Position numbers and translations under genes: made by a program
The notes under the pieces: generated by a model
The model's input: the letters and a program-made list of their open reading frames with translations, nothing else
What the model was told of the DNA's origin: nothing
Database searches by the model: none
In this document: in pieces, positions 60,601 through 64,000 of the stretch
Position numbering within the stretch: the stretch's first letter is position 1
Layout: the number at the start of each line of letters is the position of its first letter
Origin: Sweltsa coloradensis
Taxonomy: Eukaryota; Arthropoda; Insecta; Plecoptera; Chloroperlidae
Direction of reading: 5' to 3'
NCBI GenBank assembly: GCA_024449915.1
Contig: JAMZAV010000151.1
Location: 682,001-746,000, forward strand
Length of the DNA stretch: 64,000 bases

Positions 60601-61499
60601 CCAAACTGAAAATCAGTTCTCTACTTAGTAAACACTTTTTAAAAACATTTTAACACAACTGAGTTTTGACTTTTGATTCGACTTCCAAAATAAAAAAGTT
60701 CAGAGCCAATTGAAGGTATAGTTCCCCGCCACCCCACCCCTAGCGCCTCGAAACATGTCCGCGACTGTGAACTACCCCTACACAATGGCCTCCACGCTGA
60801 CTCTCAAGTCTACTCCAAGAAGTGTGTTCAGAAAGTCGCAACGCAACTGATCGGCCACTTGAACATTTGGCTCGAGTCGAGTCCTACACTTGAAGCCGCT
60901 TCTTTTGTGGCCGGCTGTTGCACAACCGCGGTCGGCCATTGTTGCATGTAATAGTTGTTGCCTCAGTGACTCCATTAGTAGGCATTGTGGCCTAGTGCGC
61001 TGTTAGCCAGTTGTTCTAGAGCAATCTAGGGTTATTAACTAATACGCGTCTTTTGCTGCTTGCGATCGTTGAAATAAGTTCATTAAAATGTACTGGGATG
61101 ATGTAAAAATAACGGTTTACATTGCTGATTCTTGAAGCAGTTTCATTGAATGTGATCAACCATTGGCTTTATTGTACACTTACGCGGGGTTTAGATTTGT
61201 ATATCACAAATACTTAGTGATCGAGTGGGTAAACTCTTAATACGAATTTATTATTTTTACTCCCCCCCCCCCCCGAACAATTTACATGACAATCACTAGA
61301 ATAGAACTCATTTCGCCAGATAAAAATAATTTGTGAATTAAATATCGCGTATTTTGAATACAGTAAATTCTCCTTGAGTTTCACATCAATATCATAAATT
61401 CAATCCAGTCAGACCGAAGTTTATATTCATATATAACATAATTATTGTCGAGTAAATTTATTTTGTATTTCTAAATTGAAGTCGTCTTCGAACCGATCT

Positions 61500-61900
61500 T
61501 ACCCTATTATTTAAATGTTTTGTCCACAACTTTCGTTGGTTGGATAAAGCTCTAGATTCTGATTGGTCGCGTTACTTCGAATGCTATCACACTGTGTGGG
61601 GGTTGTGGTGTAAACCGTTTGCCTTGCGGCCACCTCTGAATAGCAGGCTATTAAGTGTTCCCCAGCGTCGCGACGCTATCTCCCTAGGCGTCTTGCTTGC
61701 TTGGAATAATCACCGCTCAATTCAATTACTGTGCCTCGCTTCTGTGTAGTACTAGTATTAGCTGGGATCACCGGCGCGAGGGGCTTTTAACATTACCGAC
61801 CACTTGAGTCCGCCCTCGACTCTTGTGCATTGTGGGATATAGGTTACAAACCGCACTTGCAAACTGAGAACAACACGCCTTATCCGATCCCGTTGTGTGT
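61500..61900. promoter_or_regulatory. GC-richer segment, possible regulatory DNA
   Basis: A patch of higher GC contains ATTGGT/CCAAT-type sites (GATTCTGATTGGTCGCG), CGTCGCGACG and a CACCGGCGCG box. No coding frame is convincing. It could be a promoter or enhancer of Pax6 or a neighbour. This rests on composition only. Confidence 0.25.
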
Positions 61901-62254
61901 TTTGTGCGGCTGTACTTGCACTCACATTTAGGTTAGTTTCATGGAAACAAAACTAATTATTTATTTATTTGTAATGGTATTTATTTATCCGATGTCACAC
62001 AAACGAATTTTGCAAGAAATTAGTGAAGCTGTGTAGCAACTAGCAAGAAGTGAATGTTTTTAATTTAATGAAATAACGTTCACTTTTATTAAAACGTGCA
62101 CTATTTAAATTAATGTATTTATTTATTATTTGTTTCTATTCAAAACATATATTATTTTTAAATTAAGTGTTAATTTAATAAACAAGCACGTATACGGAGG
62201 TTCTTAAATAAGGAGCAAAGATTCTTAATTAACTAGTGTCGAAGAAGGATGTAC

Positions 62255-62300
62255 AAAGAAAATGTCGATCTCATTTGGTGGAGGTGCCGGGTCCAAGAGA
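62255..62300 (-). repeat. Stray copy of the GGCACCTCCACC motif, inverted
   Basis: CATTTGGTGGAGGTGCCGG on the plus strand is the reverse complement of the Pax6 intron-array core. No other part of the unit is recognisable. Confidence 0.6.
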
Positions 62301-63224
62301 CCCCTCTGTTGGGTGAGAGAAACACAGTCCTCCTGACCCCTAGGGTAATCAAACACATTACTATCAACCTTGTTGAAGAGCAATCTCAACTGTTACAACG
62401 CATCTCAAGCGGAGGTCATGTGCAGTTAATCAAAATAATACTGATAAGTGTGAAATAATGTTTTTAAATGCGTGAATCTACACACAAATAATCCATAGAC
62501 TAACATTCACAGATACATATATACCCACATACGCGACTAATTTATGGTGATGTACGGAGAGGCTTAAAATAGTTTGTTATTGAGAAAAAATAGTTAATTA
62601 CTAATATACAGTTAGTCAGTTATAGTTGTCAGTGGTAACCTCGTTGCGTTTAGCCTAGGGTACAGTTCAACTGCATTGTGTATTCTGTTTTTGACATAAT
62701 ATGTACACATGTAATTATATTTGTGTTCACAAACAGTTGAAAGCTCCCTGCTATTCAGAAAATCTAACAGCTGCACATAGCAATAATATGAAGGAAATAG
62801 GAATACCTACAAACAATAATTTAACATTAATAAAATTGTGTTAAAATGTATGCAATATATAAGGAAACTTGCATCAGCTTATATGCCTCAATTCTGATCA
62901 CGTTTGCCTTCTGAAATTTTGCTTGTATGGCTAACTTGAACATTATGTAAATCAAGGTTGATAAGTTTTAACATCTCATAGGGCATATAATGGTGCCGTA
63001 CAAAATATTATATAATGAAAACCATGTGCACTATCAAAAGCCCGTTTAGTAATGTTGGTGGAATATATTGGATGAAATAATTCCGTTTGTTCTGCATAGA
63101 GGTTGTATTTAAAAATACCTGCTCGGAATTAAAATTTGTGTTTTTATAATTCCAGTTGGATGAATACATGATTATGCTTTATAGCATTATGTTGAAAATG
63201 ATTCGTGATTTCCCCCAAAGGGCG

Positions 63225-63450
63225 TTTGGATGTAAATGACAAGTTACCAATAAAATCCAAGCTTTGAGCTTTTGTTCCACCAATCAGCGCACAGCTCACA
63301 GCCACGTTATTAAATGTGATGAGTTCAAAGAGAAATTGTTACTTTGTAACATCTCCCCTCTGGGTTGGCCCCGGGCAAATATTTTAATTATTTAATCTCA
63401 TTAATTGGTTAAAGCGGTGGTGCTGCTGCAAGCGGCAAGTTTTCAAGTAT
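63225..63450. promoter_or_regulatory. Candidate regulatory element
   Basis: The patch contains CCACCAATCAGCGCAC (CCAAT-like) and TTAATTATTTAATCTCATTA and TTAATTGG, a cluster of TAAT homeodomain-type cores, followed by a GC-richer CTGCTGCAAGCGGCAAG. Its position far upstream of Pax6 suits an enhancer. This is inference from motifs only. Confidence 0.25.
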
Positions 63451-64000
63451 AAACTGCACATTTGTACCGCAAAGCGGCGTGGCAATCACTTTCAGCACAA
63501 TCACATACGTTGTTACGTGTATTCATCCCCTTGGGTTGTGTACTCCCTCTTCCCTTCAATCAACCCTCCCCTCCCCCTCCCTCAATTGCGCTCTTGGGTA
63601 TGATGTGGTTGACGCTTCCCATCACCATGCAACCGATGCCTCTAGCTTTCAGGCGCGGTCCTGTTGGCTTGCATATGCAACATACACTAGATGTGCAAGA
63701 CCACTGAGTTGTAATGTCGGGGTTTTATTTTAAACTTGGAACTCTACTTGTAGGAATGTGCAAGAATCAGTGGTATTTCATTAGCAAGAACGAAGTTTGA
63801 GCCTTTCAATCTGGATTGCATTTCATTTAACGCATTATCCAATACACATCGTCATTGTATATGTATTGTATCGTCATTGTATTTCTCTATAAATAAGTTT
63901 TCATAACAGAACAGGATAGACGTAGATTAAATGAATATTTTGTAGTTTTAAACAACACACAAGAGTAAACATAAATAGTTACCTAGTTTATAAAAATCAA

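Overview
This is animal nuclear DNA: AT-rich, with spliced genes, long introns and many interspersed repeats. It is most likely arthropod, probably crustacean. The best evidence is the Pax6 homeodomain on the minus strand, which carries arthropod-type residues ([22 protein letters not shown], where most other phyla have EQIEALEKEF, KIDLPEARIQ). Assignment to a crustacean is inference.

Two protein-coding genes can be assembled exon by exon, with splice phases that agree. A ZC3H11A-type CCCH zinc-finger gene runs on the plus strand from 15664 to 28396: five exons, 565 codons, and the exon holding the start and first half-finger is not found. Pax6 (eyeless/twin-of-eyeless family) runs on the minus strand from 44981 to 34507: five exons, 249 codons, with the end of the linker, the homeodomain and the complete C-terminus ending in QYWPRLQ. 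Its paired domain is not visible anywhere upstream to 64000. The two genes converge, with about 6 kb between their stop codons. An unidentified last coding exon lies on the minus strand at 53502-53565, and a possible internal exon on the plus strand at 12980-13087.

Most of the rest is mobile DNA, and many elements can be delimited exactly. Three are flanked by TTAA (8084-9660, 23330-24837, 49450-50047). Several hAT-like elements have 8-bp target duplications (14581-15023, 16819-17764, 21445-21966, 29336-29682, 30005-30435). A pogo/Tigger-like element (23387-24702) sits inside a TTAA element and itself holds a 5S-derived SINE. Two elements have their empty site preserved in the window because the flanking DNA is tandemly duplicated. 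A family starting TTGGATGAGCG and ending CCTAG has six copies. There are three 3' ends of non-LTR retrotransposons, two related tRNA-derived SINEs, a 237-bp tandem satellite (46650-47997) and a foldback element (31939-32724).

The most unusual structure is inside Pax6. The intron that splits the homeodomain holds a tandem array of roughly 310-345-bp units (42860-44816). Several units carry a decayed copy of the 3' end of the adjoining homeodomain exon together with its splice donor, and one more copy lies in a later intron. The first ~3.7 kb of the window looks like poor-quality sequence and forms an inverted duplication with the DNA after it, so it should be treated with caution.
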